60,265 nt of DNA from Deltaproteobacteria bacterium RBG_16_49_23 (GCA_001798855.1 MGQQ01000126.1:1-60265), one strand, 5' to 3'; positions 16,956 through 26,125 are shown, counted from the first letter of the stretch. Notes: generated by a model not told the origin, from the letters alone. Numbers and translations: made by a program.

Positions 16956-17039
16956 CTTACCTCCTGCGGTCTCTCTGCGTTACATCAATGAAGTGAACTA
17001 AAGTGAACTAAAATTATAAGTGACTAAAGTAAAATCCTA

Positions 17040-17105
17040 ACTTTGTATTAGGTTAGGTTTCAGGTTTTTTAACTTGAAACTTGCAACTTGTAACTCGAAG
17101 CTTCT
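17040..17105. repeat. AACTTG/CAAGTT word repeat
   Basis: A short run of AACTTGAAACTTGCAACTTG words preceded by a partial inverted AGGTTAGGTTTCAGG stretch lies in the gap between the hydratase start and the thiolase stop. It resembles the other word repeats of the window but its dyad symmetry is weak. Confidence 0.4.
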
Positions 17106-17112
17106 TTTCCTC

Positions 17113-18396
17113 CTAACTCTTTTCCACGATCATGGCCATGCCCTGGCCGCCGCCGATGCAGAGCGTGGCCAACCCGAGATTCACCTTCCTCCTTTTCATC
17201 TCGTGGAGAAGCGAAACGATCAATCTGGCTCCTGTGCAGCCGATGGGATGGCCCAGGGAGATCCCGCTGCCATTGACATTGGTTCTCTCGAGATCGAATT
17301 TTAGTTCCCGGATGCAAGCGACCGCCTGAGAGGCAAAAGCCTCGTTGAGTTCGATCAGTCCGATGTCTCCCAGGGAGAGACCCGCTTTTTTAAGGACTTT
17401 TCTCACCGCAGGAATGGGGCCCAGGCCCATATAGGCCGGATCGATCCCTGCGGAGGAGTAGGCTCTGATCTTTCCCAGAGGCTCCAGGCCAAGCTCCCTG
17501 GCCTTCTCTTTTGACATTAGAAGAACCGCTGCCGCCGCATCATTGATCCCGGAGGCGTTCCCGGCCGTGACCGTTCCACCTGACTTGAAGGCCGTGGGAA
17601 GTTTGCCCATCTTCTCCAGCGAGGTGTCCATCGGCCTCTCGTCCGTATCGAAGAGAATGGGTTCCCCCTTCTTTTGCGGGATGGCAATGGGAATGATCTC
17701 CTCTTTCAAGATTCCTTTCTGAATGGCGGCCCTTGCCCTCTGGTGGCTGAGCAGTCCGATCTCATCCTGATCTTTTCTTGAGATCCCGTACATTTCTGCA
17801 ATATTTTCAGCGGTGAGCCCCATATGATATCCATAAAAGATCTCAAAGAGGCCGTCGAAGACCATGAGGTCCACCATCTCCTGATTGAACATTCTGGCGC
17901 CCCAGCGACCCTGGGGAAAGGCATAGGGGACCTGGCTCATATTCTCCATCCCGCCTGCGATGATCACCTCCGCCTCCCCTGCCTGAATGGCCTGGGCTCC
18001 CAGGGCAACTGCCTTGAGACCCGAAGCGCAGACTTTATTGATCGTAAAAGCTTGGGTCTCCTTTGGAACGCCTCCGAAAATCACGGCCTGCCGGGCCGGA
18101 TTCTGTCCCTGTCCGGCCTGAAGCACATTGCCCATGATGACCTCATCGATTTCCACTTCTTTGGAAGACCCGTCCCATTTATAATGAGTCTTCTCCAGCT
18201 CTGTCATCCCCGTCCCTTTCAGCAGATCCGGGCCAATATCCGAATATTCCTTTTTCGGGACGGGTTTAATGCCCGCTTTCTTTAAGACCTCTCTGATCAC
18301 GGTGGCGCCCAGTTTCACCACCTGAACATCCTTCAGGGAGCCCCCAAAGTTACCGATGGCTGTCCTCACCCCACTCACAACAACAACTTCTCTCAT
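17113..18396 (-). CDS. Acetyl-CoA acetyltransferase (thiolase)
   Basis: The 427-residue enzyme has the thiolase nucleophile Cys in NKVCASGLKAVALGAQAI (about residue 121), the catalytic His in SGISLGHPIGCTGARL and the second Cys in CIGGGQGMAM near the C-terminus. It condenses two acetyl-CoA or cleaves acetoacetyl-CoA. It is about 35 residues longer than the usual 392, because of an insertion near residues 45-80 (PKKEYSDIGPDLLKGTG and following). It leads the thiolase-hydratase-etfBA cluster. A TTGACA promoter and a partial Rex site lie just upstream, so expression may follow the NADH/NAD+ ratio. Confidence 0.93.
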   Translation of the reverse strand: MREVVVVSGVRTAIGNFGGSLKDVQVVKLGATVIREVLKKAGIKPVPKKEYSDIGPDLLKGTGMTELEKTHYKWDGSSKEVEIDEVIMGNVLQAGQGQNPARQAVIFGGVPKETQAFTINKVCASGLKAVALGAQAIQAGEAEVIIAGGMENMSQVPYAFPQGRWGARMFNQEMVDLMVFDGLFEIFYGYHMGLTAENIAEMYGISRKDQDEIGLLSHQRARAAIQKGILKEEIIPIAIPQKKGEPILFDTDERPMDTSLEKMGKLPTAFKSGGTVTAGNASGINDAAAAVLLMSKEKARELGLEPLGKIRAYSSAGIDPAYMGLGPIPAVRKVLKKAGLSLGDIGLIELNEAFASQAVACIRELKFDLERTNVNGSGISLGHPIGCTGARLIVSLLHEMKRRKVNLGLATLCIGGGQGMAMIVEKS

Positions 18397-18410
18397 ATCG
18401 CTCTCCTGTC

Positions 18411-18428
18411 AAATGATATTTTTCACAA
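18411..18428. promoter_or_regulatory. Possible Rex operator upstream of the thiolase operon
   Basis: On the minus strand this reads TTGTGA-AAAATA-TCATTT. The left half and the TCA of the right half match the Rex consensus TTGTGA-N6-TCACAA, while the last three bases do not. It lies between the predicted -10 box and the thiolase start codon. Confidence 0.4.
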
Positions 18429-18433
18429 GTTAT

Positions 18434-18462
18434 TTTTTAGCCTAAATCATTTTTTTTGTCAA
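18434..18462 (-). promoter_or_regulatory. Predicted sigma-70 promoter for thiolase operon
   Basis: The minus strand has TTGACA (18462-18457), a 17-base spacer and TAAAAA (18439-18434). The -35 box is perfect and the -10 box matches weakly. It is placed about 38-66 bases before the thiolase ATG. Confidence 0.45.
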
Positions 18463-18485
18463 CAATTTTTTATAAAACCCTTATA

Positions 18486-19490
18486 TTATAATTCTCTCTT
18501 AAGTTTTGATAGGTTAGCGGCAGTGACGATTGCTTTGATCAGATTGGCTGGATCGGCCAATCCCTTCCCGGCAATATCGTATGCGGTTCCGTGGGCAACA
18601 GAGGTTCTGATAAATGGCAGACCGAGCGTGAAATTGACTGATTCTTTAAAGTCGAAGATCTTGATGGGGATGAGACCCTGGTCGTGATACATGGCGATGA
18701 CAGCATCGAAGGGATGAAAGGCTGAAAGGCCAAAAAAGGAATCCGCAGGAAAAGGACCCTGGACCTTCATTCCAAGGGATTTTGCCTCCTCAATGGCCGG
18801 GATGATCTCGTCCTTTTCCTCCTCTCCCAAAAGCCCTTCCTCTCCGCAATGGGGATTCAGGCCGAGAACAGCAAGCCGGGGTTGAGAAACCCCGAAATAT
18901 CTTCTCAGTCCCTCCTCTGTTAGTCCGAGGATCGTAAGGATGCGATCCCGGGTGATCCATTTCGACACCTCTTTAAGGGGAAGATGGGTTGTCACCAGAA
19001 CAACCTTCCACTTCGATCCCAGAAACATCATGGCCACATGGGAAGTCTGAGTAAGATGAGCTAAGAGCTCCGTATGGCCCGAGAAGAGGTGTCCGGCTTT
19101 ATTTATCGCCTGTTTATTGATGGGGCAGGTGGTGAGACCATCGATCTTTCCTCTTTGCAGCCACCTCACTGCCTCTTCAACATATCCCACCATGGCCTCG
19201 CCGCACTTTCTGTCGGGCTTTCCAAAAGAGAGGGAGCCGGCCTCCAATCGGCTCGAAGGGAGGAGAAAGATTTTCCCCGGTTGATATCCCTCTTCAGGAA
19301 TTTCCCCGATCTCTTTTATCCGGACCGAAAGGCTTTCCCTTTCGATTCTGTTTAGTAGAACTTCACGGTCTCCGAAGACAATGGGTCTGCAGGATTGAAA
19401 GGGCTCCTCCACGGAGAAGGCCTTGATGATGATCTCCGGCCCGATCCCGGTGGGATCACCCATGGTGATGCCGATGATGGGAAGGGACAT
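18486..19490 (-). CDS. pdxA: 4-hydroxythreonine-4-phosphate dehydrogenase
   Basis: The 334-residue protein begins LPIIGITMGDPTGIGPEI, the PdxA signature. It has the metal-binding segments TCPINKQAINKAGHLFSGHT, LGLNPHCGEEGLLG and AMYHDQGLIPIK, whose histidines coordinate the divalent metal. PdxA oxidises 4-phosphohydroxy-L-threonine in pyridoxal 5'-phosphate synthesis. It lies downstream of the SurA-type chaperone gene, the same neighbour order (surA-pdxA) known in enterobacteria. Its usual partner pdxJ is not in the window. Length and motifs are normal. Confidence 0.96.
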   Translation of the reverse strand: MSLPIIGITMGDPTGIGPEIIIKAFSVEEPFQSCRPIVFGDREVLLNRIERESLSVRIKEIGEIPEEGYQPGKIFLLPSSRLEAGSLSFGKPDRKCGEAMVGYVEEAVRWLQRGKIDGLTTCPINKQAINKAGHLFSGHTELLAHLTQTSHVAMMFLGSKWKVVLVTTHLPLKEVSKWITRDRILTILGLTEEGLRRYFGVSQPRLAVLGLNPHCGEEGLLGEEEKDEIIPAIEEAKSLGMKVQGPFPADSFFGLSAFHPFDAVIAMYHDQGLIPIKIFDFKESVNFTLGLPFIRTSVAHGTAYDIAGKGLADPANLIKAIVTAANLSKLKREL

Positions 19491-19499
19491 GTGAGCTAT

Positions 19500-19630
19500 C
19501 CTTGATTGCGGATTGCGGATTTCGGAATGCGGAATAAAATGAAAGTCAAATGGTTATACAGTCAAAGGCTATCGGACTATGAAACTATGAGACTAATAAC
19601 TCCGAACTCCGAACTCATTACTCCGAACTA
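19500..19630. repeat. Word repeats between pdxA and the SurA-like gene
   Basis: GATTGCGGATTGCGGATTTC words are followed by CTATGAAACTATGAGACTA and CCGAACTCCGAACTC words. Each run repeats a different 7-8 base word. The dyad symmetry is weaker than in the other copies. Confidence 0.5.
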
Positions 19631-19631
19631 T

Positions 19632-20603
19632 TTAGAGTTTGATTTCGATGATCGATTTCTCTTTGAGCGTGGCGAGAAACAGTTTGAGCCCTTTTTCAAA
19701 TTCTCTATCCAGGTAATCCAGCCGGACCTTCTCCTTCACCTCTTCAAAGGGCAGGGGATCCCCTCCTTTTAGATCGATAAGTTTGATGATGTGAAATCCG
19801 AAATCGGTTCGAACAATCCCGCTCACCTCTCCAACCTTGAGTCGCAGCGCCTCCTTTTCAAAGGCGGGAAGGAGCTCGCCTTTTTTGAAAACCCCCAGAT
19901 CCCCCCGATCCTTACTCGAGATATCCTCCGAGTAGAAGATAGCCATCTCTCCGAAATCTTCTCCTGCCTTAATCCTTGTCAGGACCTTCTGACATTTCAC
20001 CCTGATTTGGCGAACCTCTTCGGGTGTGGCCTCTCTGGGAACCTTGAAGAGGATATGGCCGGGGCGATAGGATTCCTCGGTTCTGTACCGATCCGCATCC
20101 TTCAGATAGAAATCCCTCAATTCCTTCTCTCCCACATTGGGCTCAACCCTCACTGCCCATTGAACCAGCTTGGTACGGAGAATTTTCTTCTCGATCTCTT
20201 TCTTAAACGTTTCGAAGGTCAACCCGTCGTTTGCCAGGGCCTTTTCCAGTTCCTCCTGGGTGGCCGTATTTCTCCGTTTGATCTCTTCAATGGCTCCATC
20301 GATCTCTTTGGCAGCCACTTTGACCCCGGATTTCCTGGCCTCCTGATCGATCAGCTTTTCCTCGATGAGTCTTTCGAGCGCCATTCGGGAGAGCTCATGG
20401 ATACGCCCGCGCCTCTCCAGACGGTTTCCTCCCTCGATCTCTCCTTTGAGTTGACCGATCATTTTCTCGACCTCCGAGAGGGTGATGATCTCCTTATTGA
20501 CAACGGCAACGATTCGATCGACCACCGCCTCGCTCGAAGAGAAGATTCCTAATAAGAGGAAGAGCGCCAAAAAAATGAATAATGTTCTCCTCCCAATCCT
20601 CAT
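19632..20603 (-). CDS. SurA-like periplasmic peptidyl-prolyl isomerase/chaperone
   Basis: About 323 residues: a signal peptide (MRIGRRTLFIFLALFLLLG to SSSEA), a SurA N-terminal domain beginning VVDRIVAVVNKEIITLSEVEKM, and one parvulin domain (about residues 175-270) with RPGHILFKVP, YSEDISSKDRGDLGVF and DFGFHIIKL. It should assist folding of outer-membrane proteins in the periplasm. I chose the ATG at 20603, which overlaps the upstream stop as ATGA exactly as at the other junctions of this operon; an ATG at 20615 is also possible. It has one parvulin domain rather than the two of E. coli SurA. Third in a run of PpiC genes. Confidence 0.88.
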   Translation of the reverse strand: MRIGRRTLFIFLALFLLLGIFSSSEAVVDRIVAVVNKEIITLSEVEKMIGQLKGEIEGGNRLERRGRIHELSRMALERLIEEKLIDQEARKSGVKVAAKEIDGAIEEIKRRNTATQEELEKALANDGLTFETFKKEIEKKILRTKLVQWAVRVEPNVGEKELRDFYLKDADRYRTEESYRPGHILFKVPREATPEEVRQIRVKCQKVLTRIKAGEDFGEMAIFYSEDISSKDRGDLGVFKKGELLPAFEKEALRLKVGEVSGIVRTDFGFHIIKLIDLKGGDPLPFEEVKEKVRLDYLDREFEKGLKLFLATLKEKSIIEIKL

Positions 20604-21532
20604 GATCTGAGCCATTTCCTGTTGACCTTCACCTTTGCTTTCTCTCTTAGACTTTTGAGCCACTTCTGATATTCCTCCTCTTTCTTCTCCCGCTCAAGCC
20701 TCTGAAGAATGCCTTTCTCTGCTTCTTCAAAGGAGATCTCGCGGGGCTCCATCTTCTCCTCCAATTTGAAGAGGTGGTATCCATAAGGGCTCTTGATCAC
20801 TTCACTGATGGCGCCCACCTCCATGGAGAAGACATGATCAAATTCCGCAGGCTTCTCTCCCTGGCTGAAATAGCCCAGATCGCCTCCCCGGACCTTTTCA
20901 GGCCCCAGCGACTTTTCCTTTGCCAGTTTCTCAAAATCCTCCCCCTTCTTGAGCCGCTTCTGGATTTGAATCGCCTCATTTCCGTCCATCACAACGATCT
21001 GACGCGCCCTCACCCTCCGTGGAAGCTGGAATAAGGAGCGATGGGTCTCGTAGAACTCCCGGACCGCCTTTTCCTCGATCCTGGCCTGATACTGGTGACC
21101 GCTCCGGACCATCTTCTCTGCAAGCAATTTTTCCTCCAGACGCGCTTTCCACTCCTCCAGGTTCATCCCCTTGAGGCCCAATCTCTCCCCGAATCCCTCT
21201 CCAGGGTAGTCTTTCTTGATCTCCGCAATGGCCTGGTCCAACTCCTCTGAGAAGACCTGTATCCCCATTCGCCTGGCCTCCTGTGCCAGGATCTTCCGCT
21301 CGATCATTTGATCGAGATAGGCTTCTTTAAGTTCTCTTAATTCTGACCGGCCCCCCTCCTTGTTCTGATCGGTGACGAGCTCTTTAAATTCCCGGTTGAA
21401 TTCATCGACTGTGATCTCTTCACGATCAATTCGTGCAAGAACATGCTCCGAAAGGCCTCCCTCCCACAACCCGCATCCCGGCAATAAAAATAGAACGAGC
21501 GGCAAACAGAGGTGAAAAAGAGGTCTTCTCAT
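20600..21532 (-). CDS. PpiC-type peptidyl-prolyl isomerase lipoprotein
   Basis: About 310 residues. The signal ends in the lipobox LLPGC, so the mature protein is lipid-anchored. A SurA-like N-terminal helical region (ARIDREEITVDEFNREFKEL) precedes a parvulin domain with RARQIVVMDG, GPEKVRGGDLGYFSQGEKPAEF and SPYGYHLFKLEEK. It should catalyse prolyl isomerisation and chaperone envelope proteins. The start ATG at 21532 overlaps the upstream stop in an ATGA, so translation is coupled. It is the middle of three consecutive related genes that look like diverged duplicates. Confidence 0.88.
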   Translation of the reverse strand: MRRPLFHLCLPLVLFLLPGCGLWEGGLSEHVLARIDREEITVDEFNREFKELVTDQNKEGGRSELRELKEAYLDQMIERKILAQEARRMGIQVFSEELDQAIAEIKKDYPGEGFGERLGLKGMNLEEWKARLEEKLLAEKMVRSGHQYQARIEEKAVREFYETHRSLFQLPRRVRARQIVVMDGNEAIQIQKRLKKGEDFEKLAKEKSLGPEKVRGGDLGYFSQGEKPAEFDHVFSMEVGAISEVIKSPYGYHLFKLEEKMEPREISFEEAEKGILQRLEREKKEEEYQKWLKSLREKAKVKVNRKWLRS

Positions 21533-22431
21533 TTTTTTTCTTCTTTTGTTTTTTCTCCCTTCTTTTCTTCTTCGGCCCATAATTTTTCATTGATGAGAAT
21601 ATGAGCCTTCGATTTCACCTCTTTCACGTATTCGAGGTAGGCCTCCTGCCTCTTCTTTGCTTGAAGGAAGAGGCGGATCTTCTCCTTCACCCGTTCAAAG
21701 GGCCTCAGATTGGCTCCTCGCATCTCTTCCATCTGGATAATATGGTATCCATAGGGCGTTCTCAGAACCTCACTGATATCCCCTTTCTTCACCAGAGAAA
21801 AAGCGGCCTCCTCAAATTGAGAAAAAGAGGGAGCCAGCTGTCCCCTTCGAATATAGCCGAGGTTTCCGCCGTCCTCCCGTGTTCGATCAATATTGTAAGC
21901 GGCGGCTAATTTCTCAAAACTCTCTCCCTTGGAGAGTTTCGCCAACACCTCCTTGAGCACGGGTTCGGAGTTAATCACAATGTGACGGATCTTCACCTCA
22001 AGGGGTTCGGTAAAAAGCGATTTATTCTCCCTGTAGTACCGCTGGATCTCCTCTTCGGTGGCTTCACTCTTTCCCCTCAACGCCTCTTCAATGAGCCCAT
22101 CGATGATCATCGCCCTTCTGAAATCTTCCACTTTGGCCAGGATCTCCTTGTTCTTGTCGAAACCCTTCTTCTTGGCCTCCTGATAAAGCGCCTCCCGGGT
22201 AATGATATAATTCTCAAGAAAATCCCTCATTCCCTTCTCATCGAGGAGCCTCACCTTCCCCTCAAGGGGCTGCTTCTCCGACATCTGGCGAAACTCTTCA
22301 AGAGAGATGGAGAGATCGTTGATCCTTACCATCTCCTTTCTGCCCAATTCTTCCTTCCCGGACTTCCCGCAACCCAGGGCTCCCCATAAGAGAAAGAGTC
22401 CGAAGATGAGAACGATTCCCTTTTTCATCAT
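21529..22431 (-). CDS. PpiC-type peptidyl-prolyl isomerase lipoprotein
   Basis: A 300-residue protein with a lipoprotein signal (LLWGALGCGKSG, Cys at about residue 21), a helical SurA-like N-terminal region and one parvulin domain with VKIRHIVINSE, DRTREDGGNLGYIRRGQLA and TPYGYHIIQMEE. The C-terminus is a highly charged Glu/Lys tail. It is the first of three PpiC/SurA genes, downstream of mfd with a word-palindrome gap between. It probably acts in the periplasm, anchored to a membrane, on newly exported proteins. Confidence 0.88.
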   Translation of the reverse strand: MMKKGIVLIFGLFLLWGALGCGKSGKEELGRKEMVRINDLSISLEEFRQMSEKQPLEGKVRLLDEKGMRDFLENYIITREALYQEAKKKGFDKNKEILAKVEDFRRAMIIDGLIEEALRGKSEATEEEIQRYYRENKSLFTEPLEVKIRHIVINSEPVLKEVLAKLSKGESFEKLAAAYNIDRTREDGGNLGYIRRGQLAPSFSQFEEAAFSLVKKGDISEVLRTPYGYHIIQMEEMRGANLRPFERVKEKIRLFLQAKKRQEAYLEYVKEVKSKAHILINEKLWAEEEKKGEKTKEEKK

Positions 22432-22469
22432 CCTCCCTCCCAGAAAGTGCGATGCATTAGGTAGAAAAT

Positions 22470-22605
22470 AAGAGGTTCGTTCAACGGTAACGGTAACGAT
22501 GCCCGTATCGTTAATAATAGGTTACGTTTTCCGTCTCTCAATTCTTTGCACGTCACCGTAACCAGTAACCGAAACGGGCTTCGTAACCGTAACCTTAACC
22601 TATGC
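22470..22605. repeat. Inverted repeat of GGTAACG/CGTAACC words
   Basis: The left part reads AACGGTAACGGTAACGATG and the right part GGGCTTCGTAACCGTAACC, with further AACGGGC and GCCCGT matches between. It is the intergenic region between mfd and the first PpiC gene and could form a long stem in RNA. Confidence 0.7.
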
Positions 22606-22645
22606 TTTTAGACGGAATCCTTATTTTCTACGCAAATCTACCACA

Positions 22646-25600
22646 TCAAGCTATCGCTTGCAATAGCTTTCTCGCCGCTTCAAAGGGTCCCTTCTTCATT
22701 CCCGGCCACCCCTCAACGACCAGTCTGGAGTCGGGGGTAAGTCGAAACCTCCCCTCTCCCTGCTGGACCAATTCGACCACCCTTTGAGGGGAGATCCGCG
22801 TCGTTTCGTCGAAGGTCAAAACCATCTGCGAGGGGGTCTCTTCAAACTTCCGGATGGAGAGCTTGGTCAGAAGGATCTTCACCTTGATCACTTCAAAAAG
22901 ATGGGCGACTTCCTCCGGAATCTTACCGAAGCGATCCGCCAGTTCTCCCCGGATCATCTCGACCGCTTCATCCGTGCGGGAATGTGAAAGCCTCCGGTAG
23001 AGGCGCAGCCGTTCTTCCGGGTCCTCCACATATTTCTCGGGAATGAAGGCGGGAAGATGGAAATGGATCTCCGGTGTGATCTCTTCGATCACCTCTTCTC
23101 CTCTCAATTCCCTGACCGCCCTCTCCATCAACTGGGTGAAGTATTCGAGCCCAACGGCAGAAATATGTCCGGATTGGGAACGGCCGAGAAGATTTCCCGC
23201 CCCCCTGATCTCCATATCCTGGAGGGCCAGTCTGAATCCGGACCCAAGCTCGCTCAACTCCTGAATCGCCCGGAACCTCCTTGCCGCATCCCTCGAAAGG
23301 GAGAGCTCCGAGGGGATGAGAAGATAGGCATAAGCTTGATGCCTTCCCCGTCCCACCCGGCCCCGAAGCTGGTAGAGATCCGCAAGGCCGAAGTGCTCGG
23401 CGTGGTTGATTAGGATCGTATTGGCCGCCGGAATGTCCAGGCCGGACTCGATGATACTCGTGCAGACCAGAAGGTTATGTTCGCCTCTGACAAACTGGAG
23501 CATCACCTTCTCCAGCTCCCTCTCTTTCATCTGACCATGGGCAATGGCCAGCCGCGCCTCCGGAACAAGCTTCCTGAGATGTCCGGCCATCGAATAGATG
23601 TTCTGAACGCGATGGTGGACAAAGAAGACCTGTCCTCCGCGGTCAAGCTCTCTCAGAATCGCCTCCCGGACGATCTCATCATCGTAGCGGGTCACGAAGG
23701 TGCGAATCGAAAGGCGGTTCTCAGGAGGGGTCTGGATGAGGCTGAGGTCACGGATCCCGGAAACGGCCATCTGGAGCGTTCTCGGGATGGGCGTGGCCGT
23801 CAGGGTGATCACATCGACCATGCTCCTCATCTGCTTCAATTTCTCTTTGTGGTTCACGCCGAATCGGTGCTCCTCATCGATGACCGCCAGGCCCAGATCT
23901 TGAAAGGAGACATCCTTCTGGAGGAGCCGGTGTGTCCCGATGATGATGTCCACCTTCCCGTCTCTGAGCCGCTGAAGAATCCGCTTCTGATCCCGTGGGC
24001 TTTTAAAACGGCTCAACATCTCAATGACGACCGGGTAATTCTTGAACCGGTCAAGAAAGGTCTGGTGGTGCTGCTGAGCCAGAACCGTGGTGGGAACCAG
24101 GAAGGCCACCTGTCTTCCGTCCATGACCGCGCGGTAGGCTGCCCGGATGGCCACTTCCGTTTTTCCAAACCCGACATCCCCGCAGACCAGCCGGTCCATG
24201 GGCTTTGGGTTTCCCATATCGTTCATCACCTCTTCGATCGCCTTGATCTGATCGGGTGTCTCCTCATATTGAAACGTCGCCTCAAACTCCCTGTAGAATT
24301 GATCGACCGGAGCAAAGGTCATTCCTTTGAAAGCCTCTCTTGCGGCATAGAGGTTGAGGATCTCTTTGACCATCTCCTCGATGGCCGCCTTTGCCCTCTT
24401 CTTTGCCCTCTGCCAGGAGCGGCCTCCTAATTTATCGAGCCGTGGAGATCTTCCGTCTCCCCCGATGTAACGCTGAATCAGATTGAGCCGGTCCACGGGA
24501 AGATAGAGCTTATCCGCATCGAGATACTCCAGGAGAAGGTAGTCGTTTGAGACGGTTCCGATCTTCAGGTGCCTCAGCCCCCTGTAGAGACCTATGCCAT
24601 AGTCTGTGTGGACAATAAAATCGTTCTCGCCAAGTTCGCCGTAGGAGAAAAGAGGAGCGCCTTCGCCTTTTGGCAGATGTTTTCCTGCTTTCTCCTCTTT
24701 CAGCCTTCTTCTCTCACCGAAGATCTCCTCTTCTGTCAAAAGGACCCAGCCCTCTTCAAGGGCCCGAAACCCGGAGGAGAGGAGCCCGATGAGAAGGATG
24801 ATTATCCCTCTCTCTTCCGCTGCCTCAATGAACCTCTTTGCCTGTTCCAACCGGGAAGCGATCTCGTAGTGGGAGAGAAGTTCCCTCATCCTTTCGGCCT
24901 GACCCGGGGTATGGGAGACGATGAAGACGCCCATTCCCTTCATCAGCCAATGGCGAAGGTGTTTCAGGAGAATGGACAGGGGCGAAGCTTCGGTCGAACC
25001 CTCTACCGTTTGAAAGATCGATTTGATCTCCCTCTGAAGATCTTCATTGCTCTCCACATCCAAAGGATAGATGCGCTCACACCGGGGAGGAGCAAGGGGG
25101 CCTTCCTGGAGAAAGACCGTCTGAAATCTTCCGAGATGGCGGAATAGATCTTCGGAACGGAGGTAAAGGGAGTCGGGCGCAGGAACAGAGCTTTTCTTAA
25201 TCCTGGCCTTCTCATAATGAGCTTCGGCCATACGGGAGAAGGCCTCTGCTTCCCTCTCCACCTCTTCTCCTTCAATAATAAAAACCCATCCCCCTTTCTT
25301 AAGATAGTCGAAGAGGGTAGCCATGGTCCGGGCGGAGGGATCTCTCGAAATATCTCTGGCAGGCAGAAGAGTGGCCTTCTCCAGATCAGCCCCTCTGATC
25401 GACCGCTGGCTTTCAACATCGAACCTCCGGATCGATTCCAGCCGGTCTCCGTCGAATTCGAACCGGAGGGGTTCCTCATAGAGCGGGCTGAAGATATCGA
25501 TGATGGCTCCCCGGAGGCTGAAATCGCCCCTTTCTTCAACGACCCTTGCGGAAGCATATCCGCCTTCATGGAGAAATTCGACGAGGCGGTTACGGTCGAT

Positions 25601-26032
25601 CTCTTCTCCCGCCGCAAGGGTGTAGGTCGATCCCCTCAAGTCCGAAGAGAGGAGAACCCTTTGCAACAGGGCCTTGACAGAGGAGAAGATGACCGCACCT
25701 TCGTCCCTCATGAGGGAGAAGAGGCAATTCACCCTCTCCCGGATGATCTCCGGATGGGGAGGAATCTCGTCGTAGGGAAGCGTCTCCCATTGAGGAAAGA
25801 GGCAGGCCGGCCCATCTCCTTCCCTTTGAAAAAAGCGGAAATCTTCCAGGAGGAATTCAGCGTCGCGGAGGTGAGGCGCAATGACCAGAAAAGGGCCACT
25901 CACCTTCTCTCGCCACAGGGATAAAAGATAGGCCCTGGACGATCCTTTCAATCCGGTCAGGCCTATCCGTTTTGATTTTTTATAGAATCCGGATTCAAAC
26001 CACGACCGGAAAGAATAAGATTCTTGGTTCAT
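22646..26032 (-). CDS. mfd: Transcription-repair coupling factor
   Basis: At 1128 residues this matches full-length Mfd. In order: a UvrB-like N-terminal module (residues 1-340), the RNA polymerase-interacting Tudor-like domain near GENDFIVHTDYGIGLYRGL (about 475), and the RecG-like translocase with Walker A GDVGFGKTEVAIRAAY (about 620) and DEEH box VIDEEHRFG. Helicase motifs ITLTATPIPRTLQMA and QLRGRVGRGRHQAYAYLL follow, then the TRCF C-terminal domain. Mfd removes stalled RNA polymerase from lesions and recruits UvrA. All motifs look intact. It is encoded upstream of the PpiC genes on the same strand. Confidence 0.97.
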   Translation of the reverse strand: MNQESYSFRSWFESGFYKKSKRIGLTGLKGSSRAYLLSLWREKVSGPFLVIAPHLRDAEFLLEDFRFFQREGDGPACLFPQWETLPYDEIPPHPEIIRERVNCLFSLMRDEGAVIFSSVKALLQRVLLSSDLRGSTYTLAAGEEIDRNRLVEFLHEGGYASARVVEERGDFSLRGAIIDIFSPLYEEPLRFEFDGDRLESIRRFDVESQRSIRGADLEKATLLPARDISRDPSARTMATLFDYLKKGGWVFIIEGEEVEREAEAFSRMAEAHYEKARIKKSSVPAPDSLYLRSEDLFRHLGRFQTVFLQEGPLAPPRCERIYPLDVESNEDLQREIKSIFQTVEGSTEASPLSILLKHLRHWLMKGMGVFIVSHTPGQAERMRELLSHYEIASRLEQAKRFIEAAEERGIIILLIGLLSSGFRALEEGWVLLTEEEIFGERRRLKEEKAGKHLPKGEGAPLFSYGELGENDFIVHTDYGIGLYRGLRHLKIGTVSNDYLLLEYLDADKLYLPVDRLNLIQRYIGGDGRSPRLDKLGGRSWQRAKKRAKAAIEEMVKEILNLYAAREAFKGMTFAPVDQFYREFEATFQYEETPDQIKAIEEVMNDMGNPKPMDRLVCGDVGFGKTEVAIRAAYRAVMDGRQVAFLVPTTVLAQQHHQTFLDRFKNYPVVIEMLSRFKSPRDQKRILQRLRDGKVDIIIGTHRLLQKDVSFQDLGLAVIDEEHRFGVNHKEKLKQMRSMVDVITLTATPIPRTLQMAVSGIRDLSLIQTPPENRLSIRTFVTRYDDEIVREAILRELDRGGQVFFVHHRVQNIYSMAGHLRKLVPEARLAIAHGQMKERELEKVMLQFVRGEHNLLVCTSIIESGLDIPAANTILINHAEHFGLADLYQLRGRVGRGRHQAYAYLLIPSELSLSRDAARRFRAIQELSELGSGFRLALQDMEIRGAGNLLGRSQSGHISAVGLEYFTQLMERAVRELRGEEVIEEITPEIHFHLPAFIPEKYVEDPEERLRLYRRLSHSRTDEAVEMIRGELADRFGKIPEEVAHLFEVIKVKILLTKLSIRKFEETPSQMVLTFDETTRISPQRVVELVQQGEGRFRLTPDSRLVVEGWPGMKKGPFEAARKLLQAIA

Positions 26033-26046
26033 CTCGTTTCGTTAGA

Positions 26047-26125
26047 ATCCCTCCCTACCTCCCTTTATAAAAGGGAGGGGAATTAGGGTCTCCCCCTTTG
26101 AAAAAGGGGGATTAAGGGGGATTTT
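26047..26125. repeat. CCCCCTTT-type palindromic repeats
   Basis: Stem CCTCCCTTTATAAAAGGGAGG and a second stem CCCCCTTTGAAAAAGGGGG lie in tandem, followed by GGGGGATTTTT. They fill the gap between the nth-like stop and the mfd start. Similar runs occur at 48381-48455. The T-run after the second stem would fit a terminator in plus-strand reading. Confidence 0.7.

Noticed and set aside
23477..24430. 317-codon plus-strand frame inside mfd
   Set aside because: Antisense of the conserved translocase domain of Mfd; composition reflects codon bias of mfd.
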